DNA of 33,887 nt. It comes from Sedimentisphaerales bacterium (lineage in GTDB: Bacteria > Planctomycetota > Phycisphaerae > Sedimentisphaerales > SM23-30). A model generated the notes under the pieces. That model worked only from the letters and a program-made list of their open reading frames with translations, searched no databases and had not been told where the DNA came from. Location: contig JAFGBA010000084.1 in the NCBI GenBank assembly GCA_016933395.1, forward strand, positions 1 through 33,887, given 5' to 3'. Positions 8,780-17,167 of this stretch are shown here, in pieces. The position numbers and the translations under genes were made by a program. The stretch's first letter is position 1; each line of letters begins with the position of its first letter.

Positions 8780-10407
8780 CCATTGGTTTCCGTCAGAAAC
8801 TGGACGCCCTGTTCACGAGTATCAGCGGATTGTCCGTCATACTGATGACCGCGGCCTTGGTGTTGGTATTGGGGCCGATTCTTCTCAAAGGCGCTTCGGC
8901 GGTGGTTTTTCGCGGCACGGTGGAATTCCGCCAGATGCAATTGGAATTGTTCGGCCGAGGCAACGTATTGGACATACAGGCCGAAACCACTGAAGTGGAA
9001 GCCGCTCGTAACGAAGTTTATAGTATTATTGACCACTTCAAAAAGGGCATTGACGCCGACGTCCAGATCAAACAGGCTCGCGATATTTACCGTGAATATG
9101 GCCGCCAGTTGCGCCTCCGCCAAATACCGTCGGATAAATTCACCGCTTGGCGACAAAAGGTGCGAAAATTACGTGATGCACTGGAAACGGCTTATACCAC
9201 TTCAGACGAAAAAGAGGCCTTGGAACAACTCGATTTCGTCCTTTCGCAGCAGAATATTCCCGAAGTTGATGATACCGCCGCCGGCCAATATTTCCAGATG
9301 GCGCGTGATTATCGCAAAATCGTTACGGAAGTAGGTCTGGACCATAAAGAAGAATACGCCGATAAATTTAAACAAGTGGAGGAAATTATCAAAGATATCT
9401 TTGGCCCACGACCCGGTGAATCCACTATTCTTATGGCCAGCGAACAATTTGGCATGACTCGCTGGGATCGCACCCTGTTTCACCTTAACCGTCTTTTATG
9501 GGTGGAGGAATGGGTCGAGAAGAAACCCGGTGAGCCGCTGGTTAAGGTGCAACGGCCGCGGGTCGAACAGTTTGCCGGTACGGAAATGGTCAAAGTATTT
9601 GACTTGATGGAAGATAATCTCCAAGCCATGCAGCACCCGAAGTTGACGATTTATTGGCAGTATTTTTTTGACGGCGACAAAACCACGGGGCACTTTTTCG
9701 GCGGCGTCGGCCCGGAAATTCTCGGCACTCTGTTACTGACCATTTTATCCATGCTGTTTGCTTTTCCCCTGGGCGTCATTAGTGCCGCATATCTTATCGA
9801 ATGTGCCGGCGATAATCTGGTTATACGCATCATCCGCACCTGCATCAATACGCTGGCGGGTGTGCCCAGTATCGTGTTTGGCCTGTTTGGTCTGGCTTTT
9901 TGGGTTCCGATGATCTCTACAATATCGGGGAATCCGGCCGGTTCCAGCATTATGGCGGGTTCGTTAACCCTGGCTATGTTGATTCTTCCCATTATTATAA
10001 GAGCCAGCGAAGAGGCGATCCGTTCAGTGCCGCATACCTACAAAGAAGCATCTCTATCGCTGGGCGCCAGCAAACTGCGAACGTTTGTCACCGTGCAGTT
10101 TCCGGCAGCTTTGCCGGGTATTCTTACCGGTGTAATCCTCAGCATGAGCCGGGCCGCCGGAGAAACCGCCCCCATCCTCTTTACCGCCGCTGTTGCCGTA
10201 GGCGGTGTGCCGGATTCTTTATTTCACGGGGGAACTCTGGCTCTGCCTTACTCGGCCTATAATCTGGCCGTTGGCGATGTGACGGGAGCACGTGTGCCGC
10301 ATAACCAGTTTGGCATGGTGATGACCCTGGTGCTGCTGGTGCTGCTGCTGAATATCGTGGCGATTGTTATCCGTTCTCGAGTGTCTAAAAAACTGCTGGG
10401 ACACTAA
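8776..10407 (+). CDS. pstA: Phosphate ABC transporter permease PstA with a large insertion after TM1
   Basis: 543 aa; permease core 'LIECAGDNLVIRIIRTCINTLAGVPSIVFGLFGLAF', EAA loop 'KEASLSLGASKLRTFVTVQFPAALPGILTGVILSMSRAAGETAPILF'; ATGA overlap with pstC; about 260 charged residues between TM1 and the core. Confidence 0.93.
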   Translation: MTIGFRQKLDALFTSISGLSVILMTAALVLVLGPILLKGASAVVFRGTVEFRQMQLELFGRGNVLDIQAETTEVEAARNEVYSIIDHFKKGIDADVQIKQARDIYREYGRQLRLRQIPSDKFTAWRQKVRKLRDALETAYTTSDEKEALEQLDFVLSQQNIPEVDDTAAGQYFQMARDYRKIVTEVGLDHKEEYADKFKQVEEIIKDIFGPRPGESTILMASEQFGMTRWDRTLFHLNRLLWVEEWVEKKPGEPLVKVQRPRVEQFAGTEMVKVFDLMEDNLQAMQHPKLTIYWQYFFDGDKTTGHFFGGVGPEILGTLLLTILSMLFAFPLGVISAAYLIECAGDNLVIRIIRTCINTLAGVPSIVFGLFGLAFWVPMISTISGNPAGSSIMAGSLTLAMLILPIIIRASEEAIRSVPHTYKEASLSLGASKLRTFVTVQFPAALPGILTGVILSMSRAAGETAPILFTAAVAVGGVPDSLFHGGTLALPYSAYNLAVGDVTGARVPHNQFGMVMTLVLLVLLLNIVAIVIRSRVSKKLLGH

Positions 10408-11307
10408 ATGAACATTGATCCAGAGATAAATCCGGAAGAAACCGATATGACGCAAACGCAGATCCCTCAACTTGCAAAAAATAATTCAAGCGTTAGACTT
10501 GCTCAAATGCAGATGTTTTCAGCAGACAGTTACGCCACTCTTGTCGCCGCCGAACCGGCGATTATTACCTCGCACAATTTCTCCCTATTCTATGGCGACA
10601 AAGCAGGCGTCAAAGACGTAACTATGGACATCTATCCTCGTTCCGTCACGGCCATTATTGGACCGAGTGGTTGTGGCAAAAGCACTTTTCTTCGCAGCAT
10701 TAATCGCATGAATGATCTCATCCCCCACACTCGTGCCGAAGGGGGACTAATGGTTAATGGCATAAACGTCTATGACAAACAGATCAATCTGGTCAACCTG
10801 CGTCAACAGGTGGGCATGGTTTTCCAAAAACCCAATCCGTTCCCTAAAAGCATCTATGATAATATCGCCTATGGTCCGCGTCTGCAAAGCGTTAAACGTC
10901 GTAGTGATCTCGATAATATGGTGGAACAATGCCTCCGTAGTGCGGCTCTGTGGGATGAAGTGAAAGATGACCTGAAAAAATCAGCCCTGGCGCTTTCCGG
11001 CGGCCAGCAGCAGCGGCTCTGCATCGCCCGGGCGCTGGCGACCAAACCCAAGGTGCTTCTTATGGATGAACCTTGTTCGGCTCTTGATCCTGTTGCTACC
11101 GGCCGTATCGAAGAACTGATGACCCAGCTTAAAGACACCTATACCATTGTCATTGTCACCCACAACATGCAACAGGCCGCCCGTGTCAGTGAACGTACGG
11201 CCTTTTTCTGCCTGGGTGAATTGATAGAATACGATTTAACGCGGACAATTTTCACCAATCCCTCAATAAAACAAACTGAGGATTATGTAACCGGCCGCTT
11301 CGGCTAA
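10408..11307 (+). CDS. pstB: Phosphate ABC transporter ATP-binding protein PstB
   Basis: 299 aa; Walker A 'GPSGCGKST', signature '[16 protein letters not shown]', Walker B '[13 protein letters not shown]', PstB-typical '[24 protein letters not shown]'. True start may be at 10447. Confidence 0.97.
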   Translation: MNIDPEINPEETDMTQTQIPQLAKNNSSVRLAQMQMFSADSYATLVAAEPAIITSHNFSLFYGDKAGVKDVTMDIYPRSVTAIIGPSGCGKSTFLRSINRMNDLIPHTRAEGGLMVNGINVYDKQINLVNLRQQVGMVFQKPNPFPKSIYDNIAYGPRLQSVKRRSDLDNMVEQCLRSAALWDEVKDDLKKSALALSGGQQQRLCIARALATKPKVLLMDEPCSALDPVATGRIEELMTQLKDTYTIVIVTHNMQQAARVSERTAFFCLGELIEYDLTRTIFTNPSIKQTEDYVTGRFG

Positions 11308-11326
11308 GAAAACAGGTTTAGCTATT

Positions 11327-12025
11327 ATGTCGGAACTCCAAAAACGTCTTGATAAACTGATATTGCGAATGGATCACATGGGCCTGCGCGTCGAACAATC
11401 CGTCAATGACGCCCTGCAGGCATTGCGTGATAACGATGTCGAAGCAGGTCATGCCATCGCCTTGAATGACAATATCATTGATCGCGAAGAGGTGGAAATT
11501 GAACAGGAGTGTATTCGCCTGCTGGCCTTGTATCAACCCGCGGCGATTGACCTGCGCACGATTTGTATGATAATCAAAGTCAATAACGACCTGGAACGCA
11601 TCGCCGACAAGGCCTGTAGCATCGCCCGCCGCATCAAGCATTTCAATGTACAAAACATCCATTTTAACAACTATCCTGAACTGGTAAAAATGGCTGATCA
11701 CGTCGTGGATGTCTTGCGAAAAACCATCACTATGCTGCGCGACGCTGACCCCAACTTCGCCCGCGGCATCATCGAATTCGACAAACATATCGACCAGTGT
11801 TACAAACAATTCGTGCGTAAAATCGTCGAGCGTGAAGATCAACGCATTGGCGGTGCGGAAGTCGCCCTCACGCTGAGCCTTATGGCTCGCGCCCTCGAAC
11901 GCATCGGCGACCTGTGCACCAACATCGCTGAAGATATTATTTTCCTCAAAACCGGCGACATCATCCGCCATTATCATCCCGAAAATACCAGTAGTGAAGG
12001 CTCTGAGGGTGAAATGTCAGACTGA
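11327..12025 (+). CDS. phoU: Phosphate transport regulator PhoU
   Basis: 232 aa; 'AIDLRTICMIIKVNNDLERIADKACSIARR' and 'LMARALERIGDLCTNIAEDIIFLKTG' PhoU repeats; follows pstB. Confidence 0.95.
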   Translation: MSELQKRLDKLILRMDHMGLRVEQSVNDALQALRDNDVEAGHAIALNDNIIDREEVEIEQECIRLLALYQPAAIDLRTICMIIKVNNDLERIADKACSIARRIKHFNVQNIHFNNYPELVKMADHVVDVLRKTITMLRDADPNFARGIIEFDKHIDQCYKQFVRKIVEREDQRIGGAEVALTLSLMARALERIGDLCTNIAEDIIFLKTGDIIRHYHPENTSSEGSEGEMSD

Positions 12026-12223
12026 TTTACGCGATTTGTGAAAACCCACACGACTTTCCAAAAAAACGGTAGTATCTCAAACGAATTCTCCCGCCACATC
12101 ACCTCAAGTTATTGAATATAGCCTCTTACCCGGTTTTGTGCTTGACCATCTGCTCTGATGTTTTTACGATAGCCGGGTTTTCACGATTAATACAGGAATT
12201 CGTTGAAAGGAAGTCAACACGCT

Positions 12224-15019
12224 ATGGCCAAGAATAAGAAGAAGAAAGATAAAAAAGCGAAAACCGCCCAAAGGGTGTACTTTTTCGGCAACGGCAAGGC
12301 CCAGGGCAAAGCGGGCATGAAGGAACTGCTGGGCGGCAAAGGCGCCAACCTGGCGGAAATGACCAACCTCGGCGTTCCCGTCCCACCCGGTTTCACCATC
12401 ACCACCGAAACCTGTGCCGACTACTACACCTCCGGCGGCAAATGGCCCAAACACCTTAAGGAAGAAGTGGCCCAGAACATCGCCAAGCTGGAAAAGGCCA
12501 TGGACGCCGAGTTCGGCAATCCCAACAAACCCCTACTGGTTTCGGTCCGTTCCGGTGCGGCCGTCTCCATGCCCGGCATGATGGACACCGTCCTGAACCT
12601 GGGCCTCAACGACGCCGTCTGTGAGGGTCTCATCGCCAGGACCGGCAACGCCCGCTGGGTCTATGACTCCTTCCGACGGTTCATTGACATGTTCGGTGAT
12701 GTGGTTATGGGCTGCGACCATGAACACTTCGAGCACGTCATCGACGCGGCCAAGAAAAAGGCCGGCGTCAGACTCGATAACGAACTAAACGCCGATCAGC
12801 TTAAAGCCGTATGTGCCGAATATGAAAAGGTTTACAAAAAGCATGTCGGTGAACCCTTCCCCCAAAATCCCCGTGTGCAGCTCGAATACTCAATTAATGC
12901 CGTCTTCGGCTCCTGGAACAGTGCCCGGGCTATTAAATACCGGCAATTGAACGAGATTAAGGGCCTGCTCGGTACCGCCGTCAACGTCCAGGCGATGGTA
13001 TTCGGCAATATGGGCGACGATTGCGGTACGGGCGTATGCTTTACCCGCAATCCCTCCACCGGCACTAAGGAATTCTACGGTGAGTATCTGATTAACGCCC
13101 AGGGAGAAGACGTCGTTGCCGGCATTCGCACGCCCGAACCCATGATTAATCTCAAAGCCTACTCCGGCCGTCTCTATAAAGAACTCACCGGCCTGATGAC
13201 CTACCTGGAAAAGCACTATAAAGAGATGCAGGACATCGAATTCACCATCCAGCAGGGCAAACTCTATATCCTCCAGACACGCACGGGTAAACGCACCGCT
13301 ACCGCCGCCGTCAAAATCGCCGTCGATATGCTCAAAGAGAAACTCATCGACAAGAAAATCGCCATCAGCCGCGTCACACCCGCCCAACTGGATCAATTGC
13401 TTCACCCGAGTTTTAAATCCGGAGTCAAACGCGATGTTATCGCCAAGGGCCTACCGGCCAGTCCCGGCGCAGCCGTCGGCCAGGTGGCCTATGACGCCGA
13501 AACCGCTGAAAAGTGGAAGGAAGAAGGCAAGAAAATCATCCTGGTTCGTATTGAGACCAGCCCGGAAGACATCGGCGGTATGGCCGCCGCCCAGGGCGTC
13601 CTTACGGCCCGCGGTGGTATGACCAGCCACGCCGCCGTGGTCGCCCGCGGGATGGGCTGCTGCTGCGTAGCGGGCGTGGGCGCTCTGGAAATCGACTACG
13701 CCAAAAAGCAGATGAAGGTCGGCGCCCTCACCATCAAGGAAGGCGACTGGCTCAGCCTCGACGGCACCAGCGGCGAGGTTATCAACGGCCGGCTTGAAAC
13801 CGTCGATCCGGAAATGTCCGGCGACTTCGGCAAGTTCATGTCCTGGTGCGATGAAGTTCGCATCCTGGGCGTCCGCACCAACGCCGACACGCCCGAAGAC
13901 GCCGAGCGAGCACGTAACTTCGGCGCCCAAGGCATCGGTCTGTGTCGGACGGAACATATGTTCTTTGAAGGCGAGCGTATCTGGGCCGTGCGGCAGATGA
14001 TTCTGGCCGCGGATGACTACCAGAAACTCAGCGATCAGATCGACGCCTTAACCGGCCAGGGTGAACTCGACGCCAAGGGCCAGAAGGAATTGGCCAAACT
14101 TCAGAAAGCTTTCGCTGATCCCAAGGCCAAATTCGAAGGCGCTCTGGCGACGCTGCTTCCTTATCAGCGGGACGACTTCGTGGGCATCTTCACGGCGATG
14201 GCCGGCCTGCCCGTGACCATCCGTCTGCTCGATCCGCCGCTGCATGAATTCCTGCCGCAGGACGCCAAGAGCCAGGCCGAAATGGCCCGCCGCCTGGGCG
14301 TCACTCCGTCCAAGGTCAAGACCAAGGTCGAGGAACTTCACGAGTTCAACCCCATGCTCGGTCATCGCGGCTGCCGCCTGACGATCACCTATCCGGCCCT
14401 GGCCCGTATGCAGACCCGCGCCATTATTGAAGCCGCCCTGCAGGTGACCGCCAAGGGCAAGAAGGTCCACCCCGAAATCATGATTCCGCTGGTCGGGACG
14501 GTGCGGGAACTGGACTTCGTCAAGGCCCACGTCGAGGCGGAAATCGCCGCGGTTTTCAAGGAAAAGGGCAAGAAAGTCGGCTACATGATCGGCACGATGA
14601 TCGAAGTGCCTCGCGCTGCAGTTACCGCCGACCAGATCGCTCGGTCGGCCGAGTTCTTCAGCTTCGGCACCAACGACCTGACGCAGATGGGCTGCGGCTT
14701 CAGCCGCGACGATGCGGGCAAGTTCCTGGCCGACTACGTCAAGAAAGGCATCTTCGACGCCGATCCGTTCCAGAGCCTCGATACCGAAGGCGTGGGCCGA
14801 TTGGTCGAACTGGGTATTACCCTCGGCCGCAAAACGCGCCAGAACCTTAAGGTCGGCATCTGCGGCGAGCACGGGGGCGATCCCGCCAGTATCGCCTTCT
14901 GCCACAAGGTCGGCATGAACTACGTGAGCTGCTCACCCTTCCGCGTGCCCATCGCCCGCCTGGCGGCCGCCCGCGCGGCGCTGGCGGAGGGTAAAGCCAA
15001 AAAAGCCAAAAAGAAATGA
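12224..15019 (+). CDS. ppdK: Pyruvate, phosphate dikinase
   Basis: About 931 aa; 'GGKGANLAEMTNLGVPVPPGFTITTETC', 'GMTSHAAVVARGMGCCCVAG' (phospho-His region), 'GLCRTEHMFF', 'FSFGTNDLTQMGCGFSRDDAGKFL', 'KVGICGEHGGDPASIAFCHKVGMNYVSCSPFRVPIARLAAA'. ORF opens at 12203, ATG with better SD spacing at 12224. Confidence 0.97.
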   Translation: MAKNKKKKDKKAKTAQRVYFFGNGKAQGKAGMKELLGGKGANLAEMTNLGVPVPPGFTITTETCADYYTSGGKWPKHLKEEVAQNIAKLEKAMDAEFGNPNKPLLVSVRSGAAVSMPGMMDTVLNLGLNDAVCEGLIARTGNARWVYDSFRRFIDMFGDVVMGCDHEHFEHVIDAAKKKAGVRLDNELNADQLKAVCAEYEKVYKKHVGEPFPQNPRVQLEYSINAVFGSWNSARAIKYRQLNEIKGLLGTAVNVQAMVFGNMGDDCGTGVCFTRNPSTGTKEFYGEYLINAQGEDVVAGIRTPEPMINLKAYSGRLYKELTGLMTYLEKHYKEMQDIEFTIQQGKLYILQTRTGKRTATAAVKIAVDMLKEKLIDKKIAISRVTPAQLDQLLHPSFKSGVKRDVIAKGLPASPGAAVGQVAYDAETAEKWKEEGKKIILVRIETSPEDIGGMAAAQGVLTARGGMTSHAAVVARGMGCCCVAGVGALEIDYAKKQMKVGALTIKEGDWLSLDGTSGEVINGRLETVDPEMSGDFGKFMSWCDEVRILGVRTNADTPEDAERARNFGAQGIGLCRTEHMFFEGERIWAVRQMILAADDYQKLSDQIDALTGQGELDAKGQKELAKLQKAFADPKAKFEGALATLLPYQRDDFVGIFTAMAGLPVTIRLLDPPLHEFLPQDAKSQAEMARRLGVTPSKVKTKVEELHEFNPMLGHRGCRLTITYPALARMQTRAIIEAALQVTAKGKKVHPEIMIPLVGTVRELDFVKAHVEAEIAAVFKEKGKKVGYMIGTMIEVPRAAVTADQIARSAEFFSFGTNDLTQMGCGFSRDDAGKFLADYVKKGIFDADPFQSLDTEGVGRLVELGITLGRKTRQNLKVGICGEHGGDPASIAFCHKVGMNYVSCSPFRVPIARLAAARAALAEGKAKKAKKK

Positions 15020-15101
15020 AGGCCATAGGCCTTAATACATAGCCCGCGATGATAATCGCGGATCGGACGCCAAACACATCCCCATACAGCCAACCCTATA
15101 C

Positions 15102-15128
15102 CCCCCGATTTCTTGTCGGGGGTTTTTT
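15102..15128 (+). terminator. Intrinsic terminator downstream of ppdK
   Basis: CCCCCGA-TTTCTTG-TCGGGGG (7-bp perfect stem) followed by TTTTTT. Confidence 0.9.
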
Positions 15129-15220
15129 ATAATAAACCGATAATGAAAACGGCGTCAATGTCGCCGGCGATACACATATTCCGGCAATAGCCGGCCCAAA
15201 ACCCTGCACGTAGGAAATTT

Positions 15221-15988
15221 TTAGTCGACAGGTTTTTCCGGCCGACCGAGTTGACGGCGAAAGGCGTTATCCTTTTTGATTTCTTCCTGAAAATATTCTT
15301 CCTCCATTTTTTTAACATGGCAGTCAAGATAAAGTACATTCCGTACGTCACGGTTATGGTTCTCGGCTTTATCATACGCCAGGATCATATACCCCGGATC
15401 GTTCATGGTCAGGTCCGCTCCCCGGTATATATAGGAAATGCCCGAAGGGAAGTACGCGAAGATGCTTTCTTCTTTATCCAATGGCCAGATTTGCCCCATG
15501 GCCGCCAGTTCATCCTTCACGCCGGTGACAGGCTCTTCCATCTCGGCGCTGGGACAAATCAGCATGTGGGGCACAATATCTTCTGTCGCCATCAGTGTCT
15601 GCAAATCAGGCGGGCAGGCTCCGCCAAAATCATTCTGATACAAGGCAATCGCTTTGCCAATCCCGTTCAGTTGTGCACCACACGCCACTTGTTTGGCTAA
15701 TTCTCTCGCCCGCCCCAACGCCGGCATGAGAATGCTGATGGGAATTACTAACATGAAAAAAACAGATAAAACGATCCCGGCTATCGCCATTCCCTTGCCT
15801 TTTAATCTTTGCGCATTGCCGCTGATTTGCACCAGGGCGATAATGCCCAGAACCAATCCCACCAGAGCGCATAAGGGAATGAGACCCAAAATTCCCAGTA
15901 TTAGTGATGCAACCGCCATTCCTGACGTTTTCTTCACCATAACCTGTGCTTGATTCATATTCTGTTGTTCGTTCATTTGCATACCCAT
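15221..15988 (-). CDS. DUF4190-like membrane hairpin fused to a pseudopilin-like (H-X9-DG/DUF1559-like) domain, paralog 1
   Basis: 255 aa; 'SGMAVASLILGILGLIPLCALVGLVLGIIALVQI...GKGMAIAGIVLS' then 'ILMPALGRARELAKQVACGAQLNGIGKAIALYQNDFGGACPPDLQTLM' and 'NVLYLDCHVKKM'. Confidence 0.8.
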   Translation of the reverse strand: MGMQMNEQQNMNQAQVMVKKTSGMAVASLILGILGLIPLCALVGLVLGIIALVQISGNAQRLKGKGMAIAGIVLSVFFMLVIPISILMPALGRARELAKQVACGAQLNGIGKAIALYQNDFGGACPPDLQTLMATEDIVPHMLICPSAEMEEPVTGVKDELAAMGQIWPLDKEESIFAYFPSGISYIYRGADLTMNDPGYMILAYDKAENHNRDVRNVLYLDCHVKKMEEEYFQEEIKKDNAFRRQLGRPEKPVD

Positions 15989-16030
15989 TTCCTTTCGTTT
16001 TGGCGGCCTTGGTTACTCATTTTCATACAT

Positions 16031-16819
16031 CTATTGGACTTCGATCTCCACTTTTCCTTGCTGACGGCGTATTTCGTTATCTTTATCAATCAATTCCAAC
16101 AATTCTTTCTCTTCCATCTTTTTCACATGGCTGTCCAAAAAAAGCACATTCCGCCGTCCATCGGGATGGTTCCCGGCCTTGTCGTACGCCACAATCATAT
16201 CCGCCGGATCATTCATGGTCAGGTCCGCTCCCCGGTACGCAAAGGAAATCCCCTCCGGAAAATATACCCACATAACACCCTGATTATCCAAAGACCAAAC
16301 CTGCCCCCGGGCCTCTAGTTCTTCCTTTGCACCCGTGACAGGCTCCGCAATTTCTATGCTAGGACAAATAAACATGTCTGGAACAAGATCCTCCGTCGCC
16401 ATCAGCGTTTGTAGATCCGGCGGACACGCGCCGCCAAAGTCGTTTTGATACAAGGCAATCGCTTTGCCAATCCCGTTAAGCTGCGTGGCACATTTTACCT
16501 GATTGGCCAATTCCCGCGCCCGTCCCATCGCCGGAATAAACATCGTAATTGCGGAAATAAATAATGAAAATAGCACTAACGCCGCTAATGACACACACAT
16601 CCCGGCAATCGCCAGCCCCTGACCCTGCAATCGTTGAGGATGCCTGATGATTTGAATCAGGGCCGCAACGCCCAGGATTAGCCCAATCAGCGCTAGCGGC
16701 CCCAGAAGGATGCCAATGATTCCCAGCACCAGCGAAGCAACCGCCAAACCCGATGTTTTCTTCTCAATATACTGATTTCCTGTTTCACGATTCATTTCAT
16801 TCTGAATTTCCGGTTGCAT
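16031..16819 (-). CDS. DUF4190-like membrane hairpin fused to a pseudopilin-like domain, paralog 2
   Basis: 262 aa, colinear with 15221-15988: 'GLAVASLVLGIIGILLGPLALIGLILGVAALIQI', 'FIPAMGRARELANQVKCATQLNGIGKAIALYQNDFGGACPPDLQTLMATEDLVP', 'NVLFLDSHVKKMEE'. Confidence 0.8.
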   Translation of the reverse strand: MQPEIQNEMNRETGNQYIEKKTSGLAVASLVLGIIGILLGPLALIGLILGVAALIQIIRHPQRLQGQGLAIAGMCVSLAALVLFSLFISAITMFIPAMGRARELANQVKCATQLNGIGKAIALYQNDFGGACPPDLQTLMATEDLVPDMFICPSIEIAEPVTGAKEELEARGQVWSLDNQGVMWVYFPEGISFAYRGADLTMNDPADMIVAYDKAGNHPDGRRNVLFLDSHVKKMEEKELLELIDKDNEIRRQQGKVEIEVQ

Positions 16820-17139
16820 AAGTTATCCTTTTTTCTGAGTCTTCCAAATATGTTCTCGCGACAAACGGCGACAAAAGAAGATCCCGCCGAAAGCGGGTTA
16901 AATCCGCCAAAATACGGTTTTACCCTATGCAAAATCGGGGATTATGTCAAGAGCTATCTTTTGGAGTTTTTAGAACGCCGCCAATATTGTCATTCATACC
17001 TTTGTTCTCCGCGATTTTCGCGTCTTCTGAGGGAAGATTTTGTCCCCTTGTTTTTTCCCGCCTGTTCCGGTAATATAAAATGAGCGTTTGGTGGCGGCCG
17101 TATAACGCTAAAACCTTAATGACGTGTGTTTTATAAAAT

Positions 17140-17167
17140 TTGTGTAATCTGTGAAATTTGTGGTTAA
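17140..17167 (+). repeat. Short AATTTGTG/AATCTGTG element ending in GTGGTTAAA, overlapping the GTG start region of the next CDS
   Basis: 'ttgtgtaatctgtgaaatttgtggttaaa'; same unit and same terminal GTGGTTAA as the element at 1331-1416. Confidence 0.55.

Noticed and set aside
8239-9156. 305-aa minus-strand ORF (also 8081-8734) opposite pstC/pstA
   Set aside because: Antisense to clear permease genes; no domain signature and implausible composition.
10286-10298. CACGTG core in pstA (agcacgtgtgcc)
   Set aside because: Flanks do not fit parS; a 6-bp core alone is uninformative.
14048-14905. 285-aa minus-strand ORF opposite ppdK
   Set aside because: Shadow ORF from high-GC codon usage of ppdK.
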